Shown: positions 43,273-51,034 of the stretch, in pieces
Layout of the letters: every line of letters starts with the position of its first letter
How positions within the stretch are numbered: the first letter of the stretch is position 1
Origin: Muribaculaceae bacterium
GTDB taxonomy: Bacteria; Bacteroidota; Bacteroidia; Bacteroidales; Muribaculaceae
Direction: 5' to 3'
DNA length: 58,527 nucleotides
Assembly (NCBI GenBank): GCA_029058745.1
Contig: JAIDXM010000012.1
Span: forward strand, 1 to 58,527
Made by a program: the position numbers and the translations under genes
The notes under the pieces: generated by a model
Database searches by the model: none
The model's input: the letters and a program-made list of their open reading frames with translations, nothing else
Told to the model about the DNA's origin: nothing

Positions 43273-44676
43273 ATGATTAATCGTGTGTTGATAAGAATAA
43301 AGTCTGTACAGCTTCTTTATTCTTACCTTTTGATAGAGAATCACTTCATGTTGGAATCTCAGCCTACGGCACCCACCAAGGAGAAGAGATTCGCCTATAG
43401 TCTTTACCTCGACATGTTGATGTTGATGTTGAGGATTTCTGACAGGATTGAGAAGAGAGGAGGGTATAAGCCTTTGGCAGACACCCGCTTTATAAAGAAA
43501 ATTCTTATTGATGACAAGATTAAATCGCTTGACTTGAGGTATCGTCATGAAGTGTTTCCGTTGCAAGGACTTGTGCCTGCTCTCGCGGAATCGATAAAGG
43601 ACAGTGCCCTTTATAAGAATTTCGTGAAGGAAATTGGCGACAATGCCGGAGAGGACGACCAAATCTGGGAGAAGATAATGAACCTCATTATCTTGCCCAA
43701 TGTTTCGCTTAATTCGTCATTTGCCGGAAGGGAGAATTTCACCTTGCGTGGAGTGGAGCGTATGAAAGGAATGCTTTCAGAGACGTTCAAGAACTTTTAT
43801 GCTTCGCGTGACAATGTGGATGATGCATTGAAAACGCTCAATCAGAGCATGGCAAAGGGTCGGGAACTATATTTCCGATTGCTTATACTTCCTGTTGAAC
43901 TTACGCGTCTGCGTGAAATGCAGCTTGACGAGAACAGACAGAAGTATGTGCCCACTGAGGAGGATCTCAACCCGAATCTGCGTTTTGTGGAAAACGGCCT
44001 TGTCAAGGCTATAGAGGATAATTCGTCGGTGCAGACCTATTGCGAGGGTAATAAGCTTTCGTGGATTGCTGACCATAAGGATATGCTTGAGTCGATACTC
44101 GACGAGATTCTTGAATCAGACATCTATAAGGACTATATGGACTTCCCCGCGACGGATTTTCAGACAGACTGTGAATTCTGGCGCAATGTGTTCAAGCATA
44201 TAGTTCTCCATAATGAGGATTTCCTGGATGTGCTTGAGATGGAGTCAGTGTTCTGGAACGACGACCTCGAAATTATAGGCACGTTTGTGCTGAAGACATT
44301 CAAGCGATTTGAGGAGGCGCTTCCCGACGTGAATCCGGTTCTTCCGATGTATAAGGACGATGAGGATGCCTCATTCGGACGTATCCTGTTCACAGATGTC
44401 GTGAAAAACAAAGATTTGTACCGCCGTTATATCGATGACTGCATCAACACGAATTCTTGGGATACTGAGAGGCTTGCGTTTATGGATGTCATCATAACGA
44501 TGACCGCGCTCTCAGAGATAATCAATTTCCCGAAGATACCGCTTGTGGTAAGCATCAACGAATATATAGAGATAGCCAAGAGCTACAGCACTTCCAAGAG
44601 CGGCGCTTTTGTCAACGGCTTGCTTTCTACTATAGTCGGAAGGCTCAGAGAGGAGGGGAAAATCTCAAAGATGTGA
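43273..44676 (+). CDS. nusB: NusB-type transcription antitermination factor, long form
   Basis: 467 residues, against about 140 in E. coli. The C-terminal 160 residues (about 300-462) hold the NusB helical domain: 'WRNVFKHIVLHNEDFLDVLEMESVFWNDDLEIIGTFVLKTFKRFEE', 'WDTERLAFMDVIITMTALSEIINFPKIPLVVSINEYIEIAKSYSTSKSGAFVNGLL'. The N-terminal 290 residues are helical; 'MINRVLIRIKSVQLLYSYLL' opens with a NusB-like first helix, and 'VPTEEDLNPNLRFVENGLVKAI' is a phrase typical of Bacteroidota NusB. The long N-terminal half appears to be a phylum trait. It has its own promoter. Confidence 0.92.
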   Translation: MINRVLIRIKSVQLLYSYLLIENHFMLESQPTAPTKEKRFAYSLYLDMLMLMLRISDRIEKRGGYKPLADTRFIKKILIDDKIKSLDLRYRHEVFPLQGLVPALAESIKDSALYKNFVKEIGDNAGEDDQIWEKIMNLIILPNVSLNSSFAGRENFTLRGVERMKGMLSETFKNFYASRDNVDDALKTLNQSMAKGRELYFRLLILPVELTRLREMQLDENRQKYVPTEEDLNPNLRFVENGLVKAIEDNSSVQTYCEGNKLSWIADHKDMLESILDEILESDIYKDYMDFPATDFQTDCEFWRNVFKHIVLHNEDFLDVLEMESVFWNDDLEIIGTFVLKTFKRFEEALPDVNPVLPMYKDDEDASFGRILFTDVVKNKDLYRRYIDDCINTNSWDTERLAFMDVIITMTALSEIINFPKIPLVVSINEYIEIAKSYSTSKSGAFVNGLLSTIVGRLREEGKISKM

Positions 44677-44735
44677 GTGCCTGCGAGAGTTTCCGCTACA
44701 TAAAAAGGGAAAGTGGTCAAAATGCGTGCCGTTAA

Positions 44736-44767
44736 TTTGGAAATGAACGCTAAAGTGACTAATTTTG
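44736..44767 (+). promoter_or_regulatory. yajC promoter
   Basis: TTTG (44736-44739), a 20-bp spacer and TAATTTTG (44760-44767), about 34 bp before the yajC ATG. Confidence 0.65.
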
Positions 44768-44800
44768 TGAATATAATTCAATACGAAAATTAATAACAAG

Positions 44801-45121
44801 ATGAATATACTCGATTCAATACTTCTTCAGCAGCAAGGAGAGGGTGGCGGTCTCAGTGGCATACTGATGATTGTGGCCATGGTTGTGATTTTTTATTTCT
44901 TTATGATTCGTCCTCAGAACAAGAAGCAGAAAGAGATAAAGAAGGCTCGCGAAGCCATGCAGAATGGCGACAAGGTTGTGACAGCCGGAGGGATACATGG
45001 AAAAATCCGTGAGATTTCTGATACAGTTGTCATCATCGAAGTTGCAAACGGAGTCAGCATAAAGGTTGACAAGGGGTCTGTGTATCCTGCGGTAGAGCCT
45101 GACAAGGCCGCCAAGAAGTAA
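44801..45121 (+). CDS. yajC: Preprotein translocase subunit YajC
   Basis: 106 residues. It has one N-terminal membrane segment ('GILMIVAMVVIFYFFMI') followed by the diagnostic 'RPQNKKQKEIKKAREAMQNGDKVVTAGGIHGKIREISDTVVIIEVANGVSIKVDKGSV'. It is an accessory subunit of the SecDF-YajC membrane complex. A hairpin with seven T residues begins 20 bp after its stop and ends just before the YbbR gene. Confidence 0.96.
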   Translation: MNILDSILLQQQGEGGGLSGILMIVAMVVIFYFFMIRPQNKKQKEIKKAREAMQNGDKVVTAGGIHGKIREISDTVVIIEVANGVSIKVDKGSVYPAVEPDKAAKK

Positions 45122-45140
45122 TCTGGATACGGAATGTACT

Positions 45141-45172
45141 ATGCCGGGCTAATAAGGCGCCGGCATTTTTTT
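45141..45172 (+). terminator. Intrinsic terminator or attenuator between yajC and ybbR
   Basis: ATGCCGG (45141-45147), a 12-nt loop, CCGGCAT (45160-45166), then seven T residues (45166-45172). It ends only 8 nt before the ATG of the next gene. Confidence 0.75.
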
Positions 45173-45179
45173 GTTGTTT

Positions 45180-46157
45180 ATGATGGAGAACAAATTGGAA
45201 TCGGCAAAGAAAAAGTGGAGAAAGTTGAGGGGAACCTCCACTTTCCATGATTTTGTGCTGTTTCTCGTATTTGTAGCTGTGTCGGCTTTGTTTTGGGTTA
45301 TATTGGCTCTCAACGACAGTGCACAGGATAGTTTCAATGTCAGGGTTGCGGTGGCCAATTTTCCGGACTCGGTGACATTTATAAGTGACATCCCGGAAAA
45401 GGTTCATGTCACGGTCCGCGACAAGGGCACCACCTTATGGCGCAATCACTACCGACACCCCACCATGAATATAAACTTTGAGGAATACGCGTCAGACGGA
45501 GTCCTAAAGTACTCCCGCAATGATATATTGACCTCCCTGAAATCGATATTCGGCTCTTCCTCACAGATTATCTCGATATCTGTTGACTCCATACATCTTG
45601 ATTACACCACAAATAAAGGGAAAAGGGTTCCTGTGGTGGTGCGTGAAAATGTCTATGCGGCGTCAGGAAGTGTCATTGAAGGGACGTTGAAGCCAACTCC
45701 GTCGAATGTGCTGGTATATGGCGAGCAGTCGGTTGTTGACACCATACACAGAGTGCTGACAGAACTGGTGACAATGCGCGATTTGACTGAGACTACTGTT
45801 GTGGATGTGGATCTTCATAAAATAAAGGGCGCGAGGATAATACCTCCTGTGGTGAGTGTCATGATACCGGTGGAGCCATTGGTAAGAAAGGAAGCTCTGA
45901 TAACCATCACTCCGGAGAATGTGCCGAGAGGCGAGAGCCTTCTGTTGTTCCCATCCAAGGTGCCTGTACAATATTACGTTGCGATGAGCCGTCTTGGTGA
46001 TGATGACGACCACGATATAGAGCTTCTCGTCGATTACAATAGCATAAAGTCGTCATATTCCGGAAAGCTGCATGTGCAGGTGTCGAGGTATCCTGACAGG
46101 CTGAAGAACCTGTCGTTGAAGAATGACAGTGTTGAATACACGATTGTCAAAAATTGA
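45180..46157 (+). CDS. YbbR-like domain membrane-anchored protein
   Basis: 325 residues from the ATG at 45180 (45183 is equally possible). A charged start is followed by one membrane segment at about 22-45 ('FVLFLVFVAVSALFWVILAL'), then periplasmic YbbR-like repeats ('FPDSVTFISDIPEKVHVTVRDKG', 'PTPSNVLVYGEQSVVDTIHRVLTELVTMRDLTET'). YbbR proteins activate or regulate diadenylate cyclase in Firmicutes, but no cyclase gene is present here. It lies in the conserved yajC-ybbR-coaE order, 12 bp before coaE. Confidence 0.85.
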   Translation: MMENKLESAKKKWRKLRGTSTFHDFVLFLVFVAVSALFWVILALNDSAQDSFNVRVAVANFPDSVTFISDIPEKVHVTVRDKGTTLWRNHYRHPTMNINFEEYASDGVLKYSRNDILTSLKSIFGSSSQIISISVDSIHLDYTTNKGKRVPVVVRENVYAASGSVIEGTLKPTPSNVLVYGEQSVVDTIHRVLTELVTMRDLTETTVVDVDLHKIKGARIIPPVVSVMIPVEPLVRKEALITITPENVPRGESLLLFPSKVPVQYYVAMSRLGDDDDHDIELLVDYNSIKSSYSGKLHVQVSRYPDRLKNLSLKNDSVEYTIVKN

Positions 46158-46169
46158 AACAGTATCCAT

Positions 46170-46772
46170 ATGTCGTCCGGAATGATTATAGGAATCACAG
46201 GAGGAATCGGCTCCGGTAAGAGTGTTATGTCGAGAATCATACGACTGAACGGTTTCCCGGTATATGATTGCGACAGCGAGGCTCGTCGCATCATGCATGA
46301 AAACATTGATGTGAGAGAGGGGCTTTGCGACATGTTGGGGAATGAGGTATATGACGCAAACGGCAATCTCGACCGTGGATTCATGTCGCGATGCATCTTT
46401 ACCGACACGGAGAAACGTAAGTTGGTGAACTCATTGGTTCATAATGCAGTCAGGAAAGACTTCCTTGACTATTGCAACATTGTGGATTCCCCGGCAGTGT
46501 TCTGTGAGTCGGCGATTCTGTCAACCAGCGGATTCGATAGTTTCTGTGATGCTATTTGGCTTGTGGAGGCTTCGGAGAATATCCGTATCGGGAGGGTAAT
46601 TGCCCGCAATAACCTTTCAGTGGAGGAAATAAGACACCGGATGAAATCTCAGGAGGGAGAGTTTTCCAAGCTTCCTCCATCAAAGACAATAGTTATAGTA
46701 AACGATGGAAATACTCCGGTTCTTGGTTTTGTCTTGAAGATGCTGGATGAATACAAGAGAATGGAATTATAA
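46170..46772 (+). CDS. coaE: Dephospho-CoA kinase
   Basis: 200 residues. The P-loop is 'IGITGGIGSGKSVMSRII'. It also has 'GFPVYDCDSEARRIM' with the substrate-binding Asp, 'ALVHNAVRKDFLDY'-type helix, 'CESAILSTSGFDSFCDAIWLVEASENIRIGRVIARN' and the lid 'EEIRHRMKSQE'. It adds the 3'-phosphate in the last step of CoA synthesis, completing the pathway started by CoaBC in this window. Confidence 0.95.
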   Translation: MSSGMIIGITGGIGSGKSVMSRIIRLNGFPVYDCDSEARRIMHENIDVREGLCDMLGNEVYDANGNLDRGFMSRCIFTDTEKRKLVNSLVHNAVRKDFLDYCNIVDSPAVFCESAILSTSGFDSFCDAIWLVEASENIRIGRVIARNNLSVEEIRHRMKSQEGEFSKLPPSKTIVIVNDGNTPVLGFVLKMLDEYKRMEL

Positions 46773-46789
46773 ACTAAAATAGAATAAAT

Positions 46790-47221
46790 ATGCTCAGAGA
46801 GATTTTGGCAATAACAGGTAAGCCCGGCCTGTTCAGAATTATTTCACAGGGCAACAAGATGTTGCTTGTGGAAGATTTGAAAACGAAAAAGCGTTTCCCC
46901 GCACATTCCCGCGACAAGGTGGTTTCATTGGGAGATATCGCCATGTACACTGATTCAGGCGACAAACCGTTGGGCGAGATTCTTGACCTTGTGTATGCCC
47001 ATAATGAGGGTAAAACAATCGACGTCAAGAAATTGGTTTCAGAGAGAGGACTTCGAGGAGAGTTTGAGGCGGTGTTGCCCGATTTCGATAAGGAGCGTGT
47101 CTATGACAACGATATCAAGAAACTCTTCACATGGTATAATATTCTTGTTGAGGAAGGTTTCAATAAATTCACGGAAGAAGAGGAATCTGCCGATGTAGAG
47201 TCAGAGTCTGCTGAAGCTTGA
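46790..47221 (+). CDS. DUF5606 family protein
   Basis: 143 residues. 'MLREILAITGKPGLFRIISQGNKMLLVEDLKTKKRFPAHSRDKVVSLGDIAMYT' is the DUF5606 signature, found almost only in Bacteroidota and near coaE. The beta-rich N-terminal half looks like an RNA-binding fold, and the Glu-rich tail is disordered. The function is unknown. It ends the nusB-yajC-ybbR-coaE run, followed 19 bp later by a strong hairpin. Confidence 0.92.
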   Translation: MLREILAITGKPGLFRIISQGNKMLLVEDLKTKKRFPAHSRDKVVSLGDIAMYTDSGDKPLGEILDLVYAHNEGKTIDVKKLVSERGLRGEFEAVLPDFDKERVYDNDIKKLFTWYNILVEEGFNKFTEEEESADVESESAEA

Positions 47222-47240
47222 GAAATCGAAAATAAGAGTT

Positions 47241-47275
47241 AAGCGGGGCGATGCCATATGGGTGTCGCCCCGCTT
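47241..47275. terminator. Hairpin between DUF5606 and the small membrane protein gene
   Basis: AAGCGGGGCGA (47241-47251) and TCGCCCCGCTT (47265-47275), 11-bp arms, 13-nt loop, between convergent gene ends. Confidence 0.75.
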
Positions 47276-47290
47276 GGTTGTCATGTTTCG

Positions 47291-47515
47291 TCAGTTGAAC
47301 ACAGCTGTCACAAGAGTTAACAGAGCGCCTAATATGATTAGCAGATTGGCGTCGATGATTCCGCTCCGTTTCCTGAGCCTCATCATTTCAATTGCTGAAG
47401 AACGCTGGCCGACAGGCTGTGGCGAGAGGGCTTTGGTCTCCTCTCTTGTGGAAAGCTTCATGCATATTTTGATGATGCATCCCAATGTCAATAATACAAT
47501 CCCTAAAGTAAACAT
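47291..47515 (-). CDS. Small two-segment membrane protein
   Basis: 74 residues. Two hydrophobic segments, 'FTLGIVLLTLGCIIKICM' (2-19) and 'ANLLIILGALLTLVTAVF' (56-73), flank a basic Ser/Arg-rich loop. It lies between nrdG and DUF5606, and a hairpin lies just beyond its stop, which supports a real transcript. No family is recognised. Confidence 0.6.
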   Translation of the reverse strand: MFTLGIVLLTLGCIIKICMKLSTREETKALSPQPVGQRSSAIEMMRLRKRSGIIDANLLIILGALLTLVTAVFN

Positions 47516-47754
47516 TTCTTCAAACTTTATAATTAACCATTCTCAATAAACCGGAGGGCAAATCATGCATTCCCGGAAATCTCATGTGCCGGACAGAAGA
47601 CTGTAACTATACCTGAGACGGAATGTTTCAGTCATCATTCGTACGGTTTTAATTTTTAATAAAAACCAATGAACGGTTGAAAAAGTTTGAGAGAGCGGTT
47701 ATAAGGGATGTAATGGAAATCTCTGTTAAACGAGCTTTACGCCGCTTCCGGCAT

Positions 47755-47795
47755 CAGCCCTGGAACGGGCGATTGGGCTGACGCGATGAAATGGC
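47755..47795 (-). terminator. Hairpins after nrdG
   Basis: Two stems lie next to each other just after the nrdG stop: TCAGCCC with GGGCTGA (about 47755-47782), and GACGCG with CGCGTC (about 47779-47801). No T-run is present, so termination would be weak or factor-assisted. Confidence 0.35.
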
Positions 47796-47801
47796 ACGCG
47801 T

Positions 47802-48299
47802 CTATTTATAAAGGGTTATTTTTCCGGATTCAAGAGACTTGCGAATATCGATAAGTCTTTGGTTGGACGATCCCCTGAACAATAGGTCGGGGTCTCTGAG
47901 TTTCTCGATAAATGGGCCATCTACAATCACATCTGCGTTCTTTATTGAATCAAGGAGCGCTTCAGAGTTTGTAATCTGCTCCCAGGTATATCCGGTGAAA
48001 ACCCATACATTCCGGTTGTCGGCCTTGAGAGCGCCGATAAGTGTTCCTGTTGACTCCGGATTAAAAAGCGGGTCTCCTCCGGAGAGTGTCACGTCGAAGT
48101 CCTCTTCCCTGACAATATCCATGACTTCATCGAGAGACATGGGGGAGCCTCCCCGGTGGTCCCATGACGACGGATTGTGGCATCCCGGACAATGGTGGCC
48201 GCATCCGGCGAGGTAAATTGAAGTGCGGAACCCCGGTCCATCGACCGTGGTTCCGCGTATTATAGACAATATATTATATGATTCCGCCATTCTGTTCAT
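47802..48299 (-). CDS. nrdG: Anaerobic ribonucleotide reductase activating protein
   Basis: 165 residues, a short radical-SAM activase. 'TTVDGPGFRTSIYLAGCGHHCPGCHNPSSWDHRGG' contains the cluster-binding Cys residues, followed by 'VTLSGGDPLFNPE' and 'NVWVFTGYTWEQI'. It generates the glycyl radical on NrdD. The start at 48299 overlaps the nrdD stop as ATGA, which selects it over the in-frame ATG at 48290. Confidence 0.95.
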   Translation of the reverse strand: MNRMAESYNILSIIRGTTVDGPGFRTSIYLAGCGHHCPGCHNPSSWDHRGGSPMSLDEVMDIVREEDFDVTLSGGDPLFNPESTGTLIGALKADNRNVWVFTGYTWEQITNSEALLDSIKNADVIVDGPFIEKLRDPDLLFRGSSNQRLIDIRKSLESGKITLYK

Positions 48300-50500
48300 T
48301 CATGTACCACACGGTCTTTCAGTTCTGCGAGTTTCCCTGAATTCCATCTGTCAGTTGTCCCCACGAGGTATCCGGTGATACGTTGTATTGTCTCGAAACG
48401 TGTTCCGCATTTCGGACATTCATTCTGATTCTTGTCGGCGTTCTCATATCCGCATTTCGGACAGTGGTTGCGGTTGTGGTTGACAGAACCGTAGCCGATG
48501 TTGTATTTGTCCATCATATCTACAATCTGCATGATGGCCTCCTCATTGTGTGTCGCGTCACCGTCGATTTCCACATAGAAGATATGCCCTCCTCGGGTAA
48601 GGTCGTGATAGGGGGCCTCCACTTTCGCCTTATGGCGTGGAGAGCAATGATAATAGACAGGGACATGGTTGGAGTTGGTGTAATAGTCCTTGTCTGTCAC
48701 TCCGGGAATTACCCCGAAAGACTTACGGTCAACCTTGGTGAATTTTCCGGAGAGTCCTTCCGCAGGAGTCGCGAGCACGGAATAGTTGTGATTGTATAGA
48801 GAGCAGTAGTCTGCCACTTTGTCTCTCATATGAGATACTATTTTCAGTCCGAGATCCTGGGCCTCCTGCGATTCTCCATGATGTTTCCCGACAAGGGCTA
48901 TCAGCGTCTCGGCAAGTCCTATGAATCCGATTCCGAGGGTTCCCTGGTTGATTACTTTTTCAATGGTGTCGTTCGGGTTCAGACTGTCAGTGTGGTTCCA
49001 GAGCACACTCATCACCAGAGGGAATTGCTTTGCGAGAGCCGTTTTCTGGAACTGGAATCTCTCGTCGAGTTGTCTGGCGGTTATGTCGAGCACCTTGTCG
49101 AGCTTGGCGAAGAATTTGTCAATCCGCTCTTTCTTGTCATCAATACCCATCACTTCAAGCGCAAGCCTTACGATATTGACGGTGGTGAAAGATATGTTGC
49201 CTCTCCCTACAGATGTTTTCTCTCCATATCTGTTTTCGAAGACCCTTGTGCGGCATCCCATTGTGGCCACCTCATACATATATCTTTGCGGGTCGTCTTC
49301 CCTCCAGTCCTCATGCATGTTGAAAGAGGCGTCGAGGTTCAGGAAGTTCGGGAAGAAGCGTCTTGCCGTCACCTTGCATGCAAGTTTGTACAGGTCGTAG
49401 TTCGGGTCGTCGGGGAGGTAGCTTACTCCCCTTTTTTTCTTCCATATCTGAATCGGGAAAATGGCAGTGGCTCCGTTGCCGACCCCCTCGTATGTTGAAT
49501 TCAGCATCTCGCGAATCACGCATCGGCCTTCGGCGGAAGTGTCGGTGCCGTAGTTGACTGAAGAGAAAACCACCTGGTTGCCACCACGAGAATGTATAGT
49601 GTTCATATTATGAATGAAGGCTTCCATCGACTGATGCACACGTCCGACAGTCTTGTTGATTGCATGCTGGATAAGCCTTTCCTCACCATCCAGACCGTCA
49701 AGAGGTTTTCTGATATAGTCTTTTACATCAGCATTGTATAGGTGGCTCAGGTCGGTTTCGTATAATTGTTCAAGATTTTTGACTTCCTCTATGAAACTTG
49801 AGCGCACGTATGGCGCGAGATAGAAGTCGAGAGCCGGGATTGCCTGTCCGCCATGCATTTCGTTCTGTGCTGTCTCAAGGGATATGCATGCGATGACACT
49901 TGCGGTCTCAATCCTTTTTGCAGGCCTGGATTCTCCATGTCCCGCCACGAATCCGTTTTTAAGAATCTTGTCGAGTGGATGTTGCACGCATGTAAGGCTC
50001 TTGGTAGGATAGTAGTCCTTGTCATGGATATGTATGTAGTTGTTTTTGACCGCGTTTTTGACTTCGGCAGAGAGAAGATAGTCATCTACGAAGGGCTTTG
50101 TGGTCTCCGAGGCGAATTTCATCATCATACCGGCGGGAGAATCTGTGTTCATGTTGGCGTTCTCACGCGTTATGTCGTTGCTTTTCGCCTCGATGATTTC
50201 CAGGAACATGTCGCGAGTCTTGGCCTGACGGGCTATTGAGCGTTGGTCGCGGTAAGCTATGTAACGTTTGGCCACATCCTTGCGTTTGGATTTCATGAGT
50301 TCGATTTCCACACAGTCCTGAATCTGCTCTACGGTCATTTTCTCATTTCCATTCATGCCGATTCTGTCCGTGATTTTTTGAATCAGTGACTCGTCCTCGC
50401 CACGCTCTGTGGCAATCATGGCCTTTCGGATTGCAGCCTTGATTTTTTCTTCGTTATAGCCCACAACGCGGCCATCACGTTTCTCTACTATCTGTATCAT
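48296..50500 (-). CDS. nrdD: Anaerobic ribonucleoside-triphosphate reductase
   Basis: 734 residues from the ATG at 50500 (MIQIVEKRDGRVVGYNEEKI). The N-terminal ATP-cone (1-90) provides allosteric control. The catalytic glycyl-radical barrel contains 'IHIHDKDYYPTKSLTCVQHPLDKIL'. A C-terminal zinc site is formed by 'CPKCGYENADKNQNECPKCG'. The glycyl radical motif is 'ITGYLVGTTDRWNSGKLAEL'. It makes dNTPs without oxygen, fitting an obligate anaerobe, and is translationally coupled to nrdG. Confidence 0.97.
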   Translation of the reverse strand: MIQIVEKRDGRVVGYNEEKIKAAIRKAMIATERGEDESLIQKITDRIGMNGNEKMTVEQIQDCVEIELMKSKRKDVAKRYIAYRDQRSIARQAKTRDMFLEIIEAKSNDITRENANMNTDSPAGMMMKFASETTKPFVDDYLLSAEVKNAVKNNYIHIHDKDYYPTKSLTCVQHPLDKILKNGFVAGHGESRPAKRIETASVIACISLETAQNEMHGGQAIPALDFYLAPYVRSSFIEEVKNLEQLYETDLSHLYNADVKDYIRKPLDGLDGEERLIQHAINKTVGRVHQSMEAFIHNMNTIHSRGGNQVVFSSVNYGTDTSAEGRCVIREMLNSTYEGVGNGATAIFPIQIWKKKRGVSYLPDDPNYDLYKLACKVTARRFFPNFLNLDASFNMHEDWREDDPQRYMYEVATMGCRTRVFENRYGEKTSVGRGNISFTTVNIVRLALEVMGIDDKKERIDKFFAKLDKVLDITARQLDERFQFQKTALAKQFPLVMSVLWNHTDSLNPNDTIEKVINQGTLGIGFIGLAETLIALVGKHHGESQEAQDLGLKIVSHMRDKVADYCSLYNHNYSVLATPAEGLSGKFTKVDRKSFGVIPGVTDKDYYTNSNHVPVYYHCSPRHKAKVEAPYHDLTRGGHIFYVEIDGDATHNEEAIMQIVDMMDKYNIGYGSVNHNRNHCPKCGYENADKNQNECPKCGTRFETIQRITGYLVGTTDRWNSGKLAELKDRVVHE

Positions 50501-50558
50501 TTGAGGGGGATGGATTAATTGATTTCGAGTGATGGAAAAGGGGAACCTTTTACCTCTG

Positions 50559-50589
50559 CAAAGGTATGTCAAAATATCTTTACTTGCAA
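50559..50589 (-). promoter_or_regulatory. nrdD promoter
   Basis: On the minus strand TTGC (50586-50589), a 19-bp spacer and TACCTTTG (50559-50566), a perfect TAnnTTTG box. The leader is about 55 nt. Confidence 0.7.
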
Positions 50590-51034
50590 GATAAATTTGA
50601 AATAAATGGTGAAATGAATTTTTGTTTTGGGAAATTTTATCGGTTTATAAAATTTATAAATAATTGATATATAGATACTATATATTTTGTTTTGGGAAAC
50701 TTTTGTTGTATTGATATGTAAATATATTTGATTTTTATGAAAATTTTACAGTGTGGCAGGCCTTTGTGCGATAGAGGATGATAATGGCATCGCTTGATGA
50801 CGGATTCACAGGCATTTTCCAATGTGAGGCTGCGTTTGGAATCATGATTGCGAATGCCAATCGGCCCTATCCGGAGGAGGTTCATCGATTGTCTCGGATA
50901 GCCTTGCGCCAAAGGATTATATGGGAGAAAATGAAAAAATAAGAGTATGGAAAGTAATTTTTTTGGAAAATTACGTTTTATGATATAGATAGGTGTTATA
51001 TCTTGGGAAATTGTATTAATATTTATAAAAAATC
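50573..51034. other. Intergenic between divergent nrdD and maeB
   Basis: A 462-bp AT-rich gap holding the -33 part of the nrdD promoter and two exact 15-bp repeats, TTTTGTTTTGGGAAA, at 50620-50634 and 50685-50699. A shorter related TTGGGAAATT lies at 51003. A less AT-rich stretch at about 50755-50910 has no convincing gene. Confidence 0.5.
50620..50699. repeat. Two 15-bp direct repeats upstream of nrdD
   Basis: TTTTGTTTTGGGAAA occurs at 50620-50634 and again at 50685-50699, 65 bp start to start (about six helical turns). Both lie upstream of the nrdD promoter and could be regulator sites. Confidence 0.6.

Noticed and set aside
50637..50912. Possible small gene between nrdD and maeB
   Set aside because: The open frame has no start context or conserved motif and covers strongly AT-rich sequence.
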